Source: an uncultured Collinsella sp. (GTDB lineage: Bacteria > Actinomycetota > Coriobacteriia > Coriobacteriales > Coriobacteriaceae). Taken from it: 62,347 nt of DNA. Below, piece after piece: positions 7,773 to 16,266 of this stretch. The notes under the pieces were generated by a model. That model did no database searches and was not told where the DNA came from. It worked only from the letters and a program-made list of their open reading frames with translations. The DNA lies in the NCBI GenBank assembly GCA_900552385.1, contig URZI01000010.1, forward strand, positions 1 through 62,347, given 5' to 3'. Numbering within the stretch: position 1 is the stretch's first letter; the number at the start of each line of letters is the position of its first letter. Made by a program: the position numbers and the translations under genes.

Positions 7773-8221
7773 GTGGGGATTTTATTGCTCCGATTCAAGT
7801 CGTTCATTTGTTCGTCGTTGACTCCGATTTCCATATCGAGGATTCGCCCTCAGATAATATGGAATTAAAAGTTGACGTTAGCTACCAAGATGTCCATCTT
7901 TGGAAAAACGGTAATGACGCTCGCGCAAGTTTAAAGATGTGCGTAATTGGCAGCCTCCTTGACGGAGATGAAGGTGCACAGGAGAAGATGCATGCTGGCG
8001 TTACAGTATCCATCTCGGTTTCAGCGCAAATGCCAATGAACTCTCCCGATGACGAGGTGCGTCACTACCTTCTTTCAAATGCTATTTCGATGGCATATGC
8101 CCATGCAAAGAGCTATTTGATGGTTGTTACTGGACTTTCGCCCATGGGAGCGCTTACATTGCCTGCCATTCTCCCTGCAGAGCTGTCAGCAGATTGCGAT
8201 GTGCCTTTTCAGAGCGAATAG
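7769..8221 (+). CDS. SecB-like chaperone of a toxin-antitoxin-chaperone module
   Basis: The 150-residue protein overlaps the antitoxin stop by four bases, so the two are co-translated. Its second half, LLSNAISMAYAHAKSYLM ... VTGLSPMGALTLPAILPAEL, matches the SecB C-terminal pattern (R-x-N-A-h-x-h-h-x-P-Y-h-R-x-x-h-x-x-h-T ... P-h-h-L-P-x-h-N). The first half is compatible with SecB beta strands (VVHLFVVDSDFHIED; MELKVDVSYQ). Actinobacteria normally lack SecB for export, and SecB-like proteins there are mostly TAC partners that protect an unstable antitoxin, as with Rv1957 in Mycobacterium tuberculosis. Similarity is moderate, so this rests on motif plus context. Confidence 0.7.
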   Translation: MSGDFIAPIQVVHLFVVDSDFHIEDSPSDNMELKVDVSYQDVHLWKNGNDARASLKMCVIGSLLDGDEGAQEKMHAGVTVSISVSAQMPMNSPDDEVRHYLLSNAISMAYAHAKSYLMVVTGLSPMGALTLPAILPAELSADCDVPFQSE

Positions 8222-8376
8222 CATTTCTTCGATGAATCTAAGTCGAATGAGTTACCACTCCCACATCCTCTAAAAAAGTTCTTAAAACAGCCTTAAAGGC
8301 GCTCCAGCTCGCGTTGACAGCGTACAATACGCATGTTTGACTATGACAAATGTGGATTTTAGGGGAGGGGTGCGCC

Positions 8377-10515
8377 ATGGAGGTGCTGGTTGTTGGCAAC
8401 ACCGCATATGTTGACGATGACTTTTGTGCCAAGGCGTTCCCCGGGGACCATGTGCAGGTCGTAGCCGCGCAGGACGCGTACCGCGACGAGTCGTCGCCCC
8501 ATTCCTCGTGGAAAGAGCTTCTGCAACACCTGGATCAGGCCTACGAGTTCGACCGCATGGTCTACCTTTCCAATTACCTTACCCCGCATACCGATACCGT
8601 GGGCGATATCGAGCTGTTGCGCACGGTCTTTCGTGCGTGCGCGGGTCGCCGGGTCCAACTGCTGTATGTAGCGGGGCCCGCGGGTGCCGAGGGCGCCGCC
8701 GATGCCGCGGGGCGAACGGGCAAGGGCATTATCGCGCACGCAGCCAACGACCTGTGCTGCTACTACGCTGCTCGCGAGGGCGTTCAGACCAAGATTCTGC
8801 GCGTGCCGTTCCTGTATACCGCGTCTGCCGCGCTGGAGGACCCGTTTTTGGTGCCGCTGTTCGACGCGTGCTCAACCGGATTGGTCGCTCTGCAGGGCGC
8901 GCAGGATGCGGCATTTCCCCTGCTGTGTGCCGAGGAGCTTGCGGTGCTGGTGCGCCGCATCTTCGATAGCTGGGATGGTAACTTTGAGACGCTCGACGTT
9001 GCCGATACCTTCCATCACACGGCGGGTGAGGTGGGCGAGGCCCTCAAGGCGCTGTTCCCCGGCCTTGCCGTTGCCTATGGCGATTCTGCCGGCTACGCCC
9101 TGCCCGCCAGCGACGTCGCTCGCGTGCGCTATGGCTGGTTTCAGCGCTATGACTTGCTGCGCGATCTCTCGACCATTCAAGCTCGCTGGGGCGCTGGACG
9201 CATCAAAAAGATCAACCCGCTGCGTGCCGCCATCGACCGCATCCAGATGCGCTCGCTGCCCATCAAATGCCTGGAGACGGGCGTTGCCTGGGTTCTGTTC
9301 GAGGTGCTGGAGCATCTGTTCTCGCAATCGGCCCAGCTCAACGTGCTCGATTATCGCCTGCTCTACGTGGTGCTGATCGGCACTCTGTATGGCTTGGACT
9401 TTGGCCTGGTTGCGGCGCTGCTGGCGTCGGTGGGTTTGGCCGCGAGCTACTTTACTCAGTACGGCTATACCTTCCAGGGCCTGTTCTACGAGCCGTCCAA
9501 CTGGCTGCCGTTTATTGCGTACTTTGTGGTGGGTGCCGTGTGCGGCTATGTGCAGCTGCGCAACAGCGAAGCCATTAGGGCGGAGCGAGATCAAAACGAG
9601 CTCGTGCGCAACCGCAATACGTTCCTTACGCAGCTCAACCACGACGCGATCGAGGACAAGCGCGCGTACAGGCGCCAGATCGTGGGTCGCCACGACAGCT
9701 TTGGCAAGATCTTTGCCGTGACGCAGGAGCTCGATGTGCTCAACCCTCGCGACATCTATCGCAAGTGCTGCGAGCTTCTGGGCGAGATCCTCGAGAACGA
9801 TTCGGTAGCGATCTACCATGTTTCGGGCGGGGCATTTGCACGCCTGGTGGCAGCAAGTCCCGCGATTGCCGAAGATGCCGCACGCTCGCTCACGCTTGAG
9901 CAGCTTGCACCTCTTTTGGGCGACGGGGGTCGTTCGAACCTGTGGGTGAACCGCGAGCTGACGCCGGGGCTTCCCATGTTTTGGTACACGATCGAGCGCG
10001 ACGGGGCACCCGCCGTGCTGATCTTTGTGCGTAGTGCGGCCGAAAACCAAATGACCCTCTATTATCAAAACCTGTTCCGCATCTTGTGCGGGTTGGTCGA
10101 AAGCGCGCTGGGCCGTGCCTTTGACTATGAGGCGGTGGCGCAGGATAAACGCTGCGTTGACGGCACTTGCGTGCTCAAGCAGGCTTCCTTTGGCCAAGAG
10201 CTCGCGGCGGAGCAGGCACTGGCAGATAGCAAGATGGGGAGTTTTTTGCTCCTGCGCGTGGTACCGGGCATGGAGCCTGTCGGCGAGCTAGTGGGCGCAA
10301 TTGGGTCGGCAATCCGCGAGAGCGACGCGGCGGGGTTGGTCGACGGCGACGTGCTCTACCTGCTTATGCGCCAGGCAAAGGCGTGCGATCTGCCCATTAT
10401 CCGCGAGCGCCTGAGCGCAAAGCATATTGCGGTGGAGCCCGTCGACGGCGAGGACATCGTGGCGCTGTTGCAGCACATCTCTTACACCGGTGACGGTGAG
10501 GGGGGTGCCGCTTGA
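8377..10515 (+). CDS. pelD: PelD-like c-di-GMP receptor with N-terminal SDR-like domain
   Basis: This is the first gene of the Pel exopolysaccharide operon; 712 residues from ATG 8377 behind GGGGAGGGG. Residues 1 to about 270 look like an extended SDR/epimerase fold (MEVLVVGNTAYVDDD; YYAAREGVQTKILRVPFLY) with a degraded nucleotide loop. About 295-405 hold several membrane helices, about 440-575 a GAF-like domain, and about 600-712 a degenerate GGDEF domain. The GGDEF site reads DGDVL (656-660), so no cyclase activity is expected, while the inhibitory site RESD (647-650) sits exactly five residues before it, as in c-di-GMP-binding PelD. Known PelD proteins switch on polymer synthesis when c-di-GMP binds; the SDR domain is not part of the classical protein. 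Confidence 0.85.
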   Translation: MEVLVVGNTAYVDDDFCAKAFPGDHVQVVAAQDAYRDESSPHSSWKELLQHLDQAYEFDRMVYLSNYLTPHTDTVGDIELLRTVFRACAGRRVQLLYVAGPAGAEGAADAAGRTGKGIIAHAANDLCCYYAAREGVQTKILRVPFLYTASAALEDPFLVPLFDACSTGLVALQGAQDAAFPLLCAEELAVLVRRIFDSWDGNFETLDVADTFHHTAGEVGEALKALFPGLAVAYGDSAGYALPASDVARVRYGWFQRYDLLRDLSTIQARWGAGRIKKINPLRAAIDRIQMRSLPIKCLETGVAWVLFEVLEHLFSQSAQLNVLDYRLLYVVLIGTLYGLDFGLVAALLASVGLAASYFTQYGYTFQGLFYEPSNWLPFIAYFVVGAVCGYVQLRNSEAIRAERDQNELVRNRNTFLTQLNHDAIEDKRAYRRQIVGRHDSFGKIFAVTQELDVLNPRDIYRKCCELLGEILENDSVAIYHVSGGAFARLVAASPAIAEDAARSLTLEQLAPLLGDGGRSNLWVNRELTPGLPMFWYTIERDGAPAVLIFVRSAAENQMTLYYQNLFRILCGLVESALGRAFDYEAVAQDKRCVDGTCVLKQASFGQELAAEQALADSKMGSFLLLRVVPGMEPVGELVGAIGSAIRESDAAGLVDGDVLYLLMRQAKACDLPIIRERLSAKHIAVEPVDGEDIVALLQHISYTGDGEGGAA

Positions 10516-11417
10516 TCTCGCTTGTCGTTGCTGCCGTCTTGCTGCTGATTCATGCGTTGGTTTGCCTGATGCTGTGGACGCTCATGAAGCTGGGCCTGCT
10601 GCCGGTGCGCGGACACATGCTGGCTGTGATAGTGCTGGTGCCGCTGTGGGGCCCGTTGCTGGTGGTTCTGCTATCGGTCCGCGGCGCGGTGTTTGGCGAG
10701 GGGCTGAAAGAGTCTGCGCTGGAGTCGCTGCGCTTTAACGACGACCTGCATCGCAGCATCCTGGTGCACGACCGTGACGCCGATGCGGGCGTGGTCCCGC
10801 TCGAGGAGGCGCTCATCGTCAACGATCCGGCATACCGGCGTCGACTAATGCTCTCCATGCTCACCGAGGAGCCCAACGCGTACCTGGCGCAGCTGCAGGC
10901 GGCTAAGCTTAACGACGACGTTGAGGTGGCGCACTATGCCGCGACGGCGGTGGCGCAGATCTCCAAGGAGTCCGACCTTAAACTGCAGCAGCTGGAGCGT
11001 GCCTTTAAGACGGACCCGAGCGCGCAAAACCTCAACGAATACTGCGATTTTCTTGGTGAATACTTGGGCTCGGGCTTGGCTGAGGGGCGCGTGGCTCAGA
11101 TTCAGCGCCAACAGTACGCGCGCCTGCTTGCGCGTCGCTGCGAGCGCGAGGATACCCTTGAGCTGCGCATTCGATACGCGACGGCGCTGGCCGATGTCGG
11201 ACAGATCGACGAGTCGCAGGCCGTGACTAACCAGCTGGTGCTCGACGTGCCCGAGGAGCAGGAGGTTTGGATGCTTTGCCTGCGCCTGGCCGTGATGCGC
11301 CGCGACGGTGACGAGGTCCACCGTGTGATCGATGCGATTGACAAGCAACATGTATATTTGAGCGCCGACAACCGCGAAAAGCTGGCGTTTTGGCGCGACG
11401 GGGAGGAGGCCAGATGA
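10512..11417 (+). CDS. pelE: PelE-like membrane-anchored TPR-type protein
   Basis: The 301-residue product starts at TTG 10512, overlapping the pelD stop (TTGA). Two hydrophobic segments at about residues 3-22 and 31-55 anchor it in the membrane, and the remainder is a soluble helical region with TPR-like spacing (SDLKLQQLERAFKTDPSAQN, RYATALADVGQIDESQAVTN). PelE belongs to the inner-membrane PelDEFG synthase complex. Sequence conservation of PelE is low, so the call relies on position between pelD and pelA, topology and length. Confidence 0.75.
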   Translation: MISLVVAAVLLLIHALVCLMLWTLMKLGLLPVRGHMLAVIVLVPLWGPLLVVLLSVRGAVFGEGLKESALESLRFNDDLHRSILVHDRDADAGVVPLEEALIVNDPAYRRRLMLSMLTEEPNAYLAQLQAAKLNDDVEVAHYAATAVAQISKESDLKLQQLERAFKTDPSAQNLNEYCDFLGEYLGSGLAEGRVAQIQRQQYARLLARRCEREDTLELRIRYATALADVGQIDESQAVTNQLVLDVPEEQEVWMLCLRLAVMRRDGDEVHRVIDAIDKQHVYLSADNREKLAFWRDGEEAR

Positions 11418-13294
11418 GCGTGGTGCAACGTATCCGCGACCGTGCAGGCCGCTTTCGTTGGATGGGACTGCTTGTAGTGTGGGCTGTTTTTATCGTCATG
11501 GCCGCCGTGCTGCTGATCGAACGCGCCGGCGTGCAGTACAGCTCTGGACAGCACAAGCTGGGCATGCTCGCCGCCACCGACGCTACGCCTGCAAGCTCGG
11601 CAATCTTTGGCCAAAAGCCCACGTGCCTGGTCATTACCGACTCGGACCAAGATAGCGTCGACGACGTTAAAGACCAGTTCGACCAGATTTTGCTGGACAT
11701 GAAGATCGCCCATCGCGATGTTGATATTGCCACCGACGGTGCGGACGCGATCCCATCGCTCACGTCGTTTGATCGTGTGATTGTGCTTATGCCCTCGCTT
11801 GACGGACTGGGTACGCATCTGACCGATCTGATGAGTTGGGTGAGTGCGGGCGGCTCACTCATGCTGGGCATGACGCCAGATAACTCGAACTGCCTGCAGG
11901 CTATTGCTTCCAAGCTTGGGATCGAATCGGCCGGATATGACTATGCGAAAGCCGAAAGTATCGTTCCGAGCGAGGACTTTATGTTGGGCGGAGGAGAGCG
12001 CTACGAGTTCTCGGATCCCTTCGATTCTTCGCTCTCGGTTTCATTGCGCGATACGGCGCACGTATGGGCAAAGACCGGTGACGCGGGCACGCCGCTCATT
12101 TGGTCTAACGATTGCGGCAGTGGTCACACCGTGGTGTGCAACATTGGCATCTACGACAAGGTCATGCGTGGGTTCTATGCTTCGGCCATAAGCTTGCTGG
12201 GTGATGCCACGGCCTATCCGGTCATCAACAGCGCCGTGTTCTATTTGGACGACTTTCCTAGCCCCGTGCCCTCGGGCGATGGTACTTATATCAAGCGTGA
12301 CTACGGCCTTTCCATTGCCGATTTTTACACCAAGGTCTGGTGGCCCGATCTGCAAAAGCTCGCGCAAAAATACGGCATTCGCTATACCGGCGTGATGATC
12401 GAAAACTACGAGGACGCGGTCAACCAGACCGAGCCCGCGCGCCAGGCCGATACCACGCAGTTCCGTTACTTTGGCGGTATGCTGCTGCAGATGGGAGGAG
12501 AGCTGGGCTTTCACGGCTACAACCATCAGCCTCTGGCGTTCTGGGACACCGACTACGGCACGCTGTACGTCTACAAGACCTGGAAGAACAAAGAGACGCT
12601 CGTCGCTTCGTTCAACGAGCTTATAGCCTTCCAGGACGAGGTGCTGCCCAACGCGCACGGCTCGGTTTACGTGCCGCCGTCAAATATCCTTTCGGCCCGT
12701 GCACGCAAGCTTATCGGCACCGACGTTCCGCGCATTAAGACTATTGCCAGCACGTACTTTGAGGACGGTACCGACCTGCCCTACGTGCAGGAGTTTGGCG
12801 TGGCGAGCGATGGCATTGTGGAGCAGCCACGTATTGTTTCGGGCGGCATGGTCGACGATTCCTATATGCGCCTGGCAGCCGTGTCCGAGCTCAACATGCA
12901 CTACGTGAGCACGCACTTTATGCACCCGGACGACCTTTTGGACCCCGATCGCGGAGCCAAGGAGGGCTGGGAGGTCTACAAGGGCGGCCTGACCAACTAC
13001 CTGGAGTGGCTTACCAAGTCTGCGCCCGACCTGCGTCGCCAGACCGGCTCGGAATGCTCTGGTGCTATCCAGCGCTTTTCGTCGGTTACGGTGAGCGTGG
13101 ATACCAGCGCGGATGCCTGGACGCTTAGTCTGGGCAATTTCCACGACGAGGCGTGGCTCATGTTCCGCGCAAACAACGGCGAGCCGGGTGCGGTGACGGG
13201 TGGCGAACTGACGCACCTTACGGGCAATCTGTATCTGCTTAAGGCAAATGATAAGACCGTGACGATCGAGCACATGGAGGGTGGTGACAAATGA
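11414..13294 (+). CDS. pelA: PelA-type polysaccharide deacetylase (DUF2194)
   Basis: Start ATG 11414 overlaps the pelE stop (ATGA); 626 residues. One N-terminal membrane helix (LLVVWAVFIVMAAVLLIERA region, about 16-36) places the rest outside the cell. A flavodoxin-like/glutaminase-like region with KPTCLVITDSDQDS comes first. The deacetylase core follows: YLDDFPSP with D279-D280 and GFHGYNHQP with H367 and H371 supply the aspartate and HxxxH metal ligands expected of this carbohydrate-esterase type. There is no glycoside-hydrolase domain, matching the shorter PelA of Gram-positive pel operons. Predicted role: partial de-N-acetylation of the Pel polymer outside the membrane. Confidence 0.85.
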   Translation: MSVVQRIRDRAGRFRWMGLLVVWAVFIVMAAVLLIERAGVQYSSGQHKLGMLAATDATPASSAIFGQKPTCLVITDSDQDSVDDVKDQFDQILLDMKIAHRDVDIATDGADAIPSLTSFDRVIVLMPSLDGLGTHLTDLMSWVSAGGSLMLGMTPDNSNCLQAIASKLGIESAGYDYAKAESIVPSEDFMLGGGERYEFSDPFDSSLSVSLRDTAHVWAKTGDAGTPLIWSNDCGSGHTVVCNIGIYDKVMRGFYASAISLLGDATAYPVINSAVFYLDDFPSPVPSGDGTYIKRDYGLSIADFYTKVWWPDLQKLAQKYGIRYTGVMIENYEDAVNQTEPARQADTTQFRYFGGMLLQMGGELGFHGYNHQPLAFWDTDYGTLYVYKTWKNKETLVASFNELIAFQDEVLPNAHGSVYVPPSNILSARARKLIGTDVPRIKTIASTYFEDGTDLPYVQEFGVASDGIVEQPRIVSGGMVDDSYMRLAAVSELNMHYVSTHFMHPDDLLDPDRGAKEGWEVYKGGLTNYLEWLTKSAPDLRRQTGSECSGAIQRFSSVTVSVDTSADAWTLSLGNFHDEAWLMFRANNGEPGAVTGGELTHLTGNLYLLKANDKTVTIEHMEGGDK

Positions 13295-14718
13295 GAATCT
13301 GCTTGGTACTCGAGGGTTGCTACCCCTATGTGCACGGCGGCGTATCTACCTGGATGCATGGCTATATCCAGGCCATGCCCGAGCACGAGTTTGTGCTGTG
13401 GGTGATCGGCGCGCATGCTGCCGACCGCGGCAAATTTGTCTACGAACTGCCCGGCAACGTGGTCGAGGTGCACGAGGTGTTCCTGGACGATGCCCTGCGG
13501 CTTTCGGGCGAGCAACATGAAGCCAGTTTTAACGACCGCGAGCGCGAGGCGCTACGCCGCCTGGTGTCGCTCTCCAATCCGGACTGGGACGTGCTGTTCG
13601 ATATCTTTCAGCGCCGTCGCGTGCATCCGCTCTCGTTTTTGCAGAGCCGAACGTTTATGGACATCTTCCGCGACGTGTGCCTGGCCGAGTACCCCTACAC
13701 GCCCTTTGCCGATGCATTCCACACCATGCGCTCCATGTTGCTTCCCGTGCTCTATCTGTTGGGCAGCGAGGTGCCGGTGGCCGATGTGTACCACGCCATC
13801 TCGACCGGCTACGGTGGCCTGCTCGCCTGCCTGGGCTCAAGCGTTCGCCATGCGCCGGTGCTGCTGACCGAACATGGCATCTATACCCGCGAGCGCGAGG
13901 AAGAGATCATTCGCGCCGATTGGGTGGTGCCGTCGTTTAAGGACCGCTGGATCCGCTTTTTCTACCTGCTTTCGGAGGAGATCTACCGCCGCGCCTTCCG
14001 CGTGACGAGTTTGTTCCATAACGCCCGCAAGACGCAGATCGATATGGGCTGCGATGCGGACAAATGCCTGGTCATCCCCAACGGCATCCAGTTCAACCGC
14101 TTTAAGGACATTCCCTTAAAGCCCGATGACGGCTGGGTGGACATTGGCGCTGTGGTGCGCCTGGCGCCCATCAAGGACGTCAAGACTATGATCTATGCGT
14201 TCTTTGAGCTGCATGAGCGCCTGCCCAAGGTGCGCCTGCACATCATGGGCGGCGTGGACGACGAGGAGTACGGCGCCGAGTGCCACGCGCTGGTCGATAC
14301 CCTGGGCGTGCGCGACCTGATCTTTACCGGTCGCGTCAACGTGGTCGAGTACATGGAAAAGCTCGACTTTACCATTTTGACGAGCATCTCCGAAGGTCAG
14401 CCGCTCAGCGTGCTGGAGTCGCTTGCATCGCGCCGTCCCTGCGTGACGACCGAGGTGGGCTGCTGCCGTGAGCTGCTCGAAGGCGCTCCGGGCGATGGCT
14501 TTGGCGTGGCGGGATTTGTGACGCCGCCCATGTATCGCAAGGGCTTGGCCGATGCCATGGAGCGCATGTGCGTGAGCCGCGCCCGTCGCATTGAGATGGG
14601 GGAGCGCGGGCAGCGTCGCGTTGCCACGTACTTTTTGCACGAGCAGATGCTCGCCAACTATCGCGCGCTGTACGACGAGACGGCGTGTGCGTTTAACCTG
14701 CCCAGAGAGGGGGAGTAG
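13291..14718 (+). CDS. pelF: PelF glycosyltransferase (GT4)
   Basis: The 475-residue protein overlaps pelA by ATGA. The N-terminus MRICLVLEGCYPYVHGGVST is the PelF/GT4 signature. The acceptor-domain part has LLTEHGIYTRERE; the donor domain has VIPNGIQFNRF, GAVVRLAPIKDVKTMIYAF, and ISEGQPLSVLESLASRRP with the E-x7-E motif (E368, E376). PelF is the cytosolic polymerase of Pel polysaccharide, which in characterised systems is built from N-acetylgalactosamine/N-acetylglucosamine sugars or, in some strains, only one of them. Length and motifs indicate an intact enzyme. Confidence 0.92.
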   Translation: MRICLVLEGCYPYVHGGVSTWMHGYIQAMPEHEFVLWVIGAHAADRGKFVYELPGNVVEVHEVFLDDALRLSGEQHEASFNDREREALRRLVSLSNPDWDVLFDIFQRRRVHPLSFLQSRTFMDIFRDVCLAEYPYTPFADAFHTMRSMLLPVLYLLGSEVPVADVYHAISTGYGGLLACLGSSVRHAPVLLTEHGIYTREREEEIIRADWVVPSFKDRWIRFFYLLSEEIYRRAFRVTSLFHNARKTQIDMGCDADKCLVIPNGIQFNRFKDIPLKPDDGWVDIGAVVRLAPIKDVKTMIYAFFELHERLPKVRLHIMGGVDDEEYGAECHALVDTLGVRDLIFTGRVNVVEYMEKLDFTILTSISEGQPLSVLESLASRRPCVTTEVGCCRELLEGAPGDGFGVAGFVTPPMYRKGLADAMERMCVSRARRIEMGERGQRRVATYFLHEQMLANYRALYDETACAFNLPREGE

Positions 14719-14721
14719 CCG

Positions 14722-16266
14722 ATGGCCGGAATTGGTTTTGAGCTCAAGCGCCTGTTTAGGCGCAAGGGCCTGTTTGCCACGATGCGTGCTTACGGCTACG
14801 CCGGCATTGTGTGCACGGGTCCCATGCTGTTGGGCGTGCTGCTCCAGGTGGTTATCTTGGTGCTGTGCGGTCTGTGGGGTGTGGGCCGTGCCAACCAGGA
14901 TCTGCTGGTGTGCATGGTGACCTACACACTGCTGGCCTCACTTTTGCTCACGAGCTTTTTCTCTATGCCGGTCACGCGCTTTTTGGCCGATATGTTGTTT
15001 GCCGAGCGCGAGGATGAGATCCTGCCTTCGTTTTGGGGATCTAATACCATCATGCTCGTTGCGGGCACGGTGCTCTACGGCGTCTTTTTGCTGTTCTCGG
15101 GCGCCACGCTGCTGCAGGGGCTGCTGTGCCTGTGGCTGTTCAACATTATGATCGTCAACTGGAACGGCATGAGTTACCTCACGGCCATCAAGGATTACCG
15201 CGGCATCCTTTGCAGCTTTGCGGCCGCCATTGGCGTGGCGTGCCTGTGCGCCCTGGCCGCGCTGGCGCTGGGACTGCCGCCGGTCGAGGGCCTGTTGGCG
15301 TCAATTGCTCTGGGCTACGGCGTCATGCTCGCCTGGGACGTGGTACTGCTGTACCGGTATTTTCCTCAGAGCGACCGCAGCCCCTGGCCCTTTTTGCAGT
15401 GGCTCGATCAGTTTATGCCGCTGGCGCTCACGGGTCTGTTAACCAATCTGGGACTCTTTGCGCACCTGGTGATTATTTGGGCCGGTCCCATTGGCGTGCA
15501 GGTCAAGGGCTTGTTTTATGGCGCGCCCTACTACGATGTGCCGGCGCTCATCGCGTTTTTGACGATCCTGGTCACGACCGTCAACTTTGTGGTCTCGGTC
15601 GAGGTCAATTTCTATCCGCGCTATCGCGACTACTACAGCCTGTTCAACGACGGCGGCGTGGTGGGCGACATTGTGGTGGCAGAGGAGGGGATGCTCTCCA
15701 CGCTCAACAGCGAACTGCGCTTTTGTGCGCTCAAGCAGCTGTTTGTGACCGCGGCGGTCATTTCGCTCGAGACCACGGTGCTGTCGGCCCTACCGTTGGG
15801 CTTTAACAACCTGATGCACGGGTATTTTCGCACGCTGTGCGTGGGCTATGGCCTGTATGCCGTGGGCAATACGGTGATGCTCATCTTGCTGTACTTTACC
15901 GACTACAAGGGGGCCGTGCTGGCCTCGGGGTTGTTTGCCGGTGTGGCCGGGCTGGCGACTGCTGTGTCGTTGCTTTTGCCGCAGCAGTTTTACGGCTTTG
16001 GCTTTTTGTTGGGCGCGGCGGTGTTGTTTATCGTGGCGCTCATGCGGCTCGATACCTATACCGCCAACTTGCCGTATCGTATCCTGAGTCAGCAGCCCAT
16101 TGTGGCGACCGACAAGACGGGTCGCTTTACGGAGTTGGGCTGCTTGCTCGACCGTGCCGAACAGCGCTACGAGGAGCTGCGTCTAGAGGGCGAGCCGCAT
16201 GGTGCGTTTGAGCGCACGGTGGTCCGTGTGTATCGCAATCGTTGGGGAGGTCCTGATGACCGATAG
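14722..16266 (+). CDS. pelG: PelG polysaccharide exporter subunit
   Basis: Starts three bases after pelF; 514 residues. It opens MAGIGFELKRLFRRKGLFAT, the near-invariant PelG N-terminus, and has about twelve hydrophobic helices throughout (for example ILVLCGLWGVG, LLLTSFFSMPVTRFLADMLF, FLTILVTTVNFVVSVEVNFY). PelG is a flippase-like integral membrane protein that forms the synthase/transport complex with PelD, PelE and PelF. The final 40 residues are cytosolic and overlap the start of the next gene by 11 bases. Confidence 0.93.
   Translation: MAGIGFELKRLFRRKGLFATMRAYGYAGIVCTGPMLLGVLLQVVILVLCGLWGVGRANQDLLVCMVTYTLLASLLLTSFFSMPVTRFLADMLFAEREDEILPSFWGSNTIMLVAGTVLYGVFLLFSGATLLQGLLCLWLFNIMIVNWNGMSYLTAIKDYRGILCSFAAAIGVACLCALAALALGLPPVEGLLASIALGYGVMLAWDVVLLYRYFPQSDRSPWPFLQWLDQFMPLALTGLLTNLGLFAHLVIIWAGPIGVQVKGLFYGAPYYDVPALIAFLTILVTTVNFVVSVEVNFYPRYRDYYSLFNDGGVVGDIVVAEEGMLSTLNSELRFCALKQLFVTAAVISLETTVLSALPLGFNNLMHGYFRTLCVGYGLYAVGNTVMLILLYFTDYKGAVLASGLFAGVAGLATAVSLLLPQQFYGFGFLLGAAVLFIVALMRLDTYTANLPYRILSQQPIVATDKTGRFTELGCLLDRAEQRYEELRLEGEPHGAFERTVVRVYRNRWGGPDDR

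Noticed and set aside
8314..8347. Promoter of the pel operon at TTGACA 8314-8319
   Set aside because: The -35 is perfect, but the only TATxxx-like hexamer (TATGAC, 8342-8347) is 22 bases away, too far for a normal promoter; the true -10 cannot be chosen by eye.
8872..10197. A 441-codon minus-strand frame across pelD
   Set aside because: Shadow of pelD: no ribosome site, His/Arg/Ala-rich translation, and pelD itself has clear domains.
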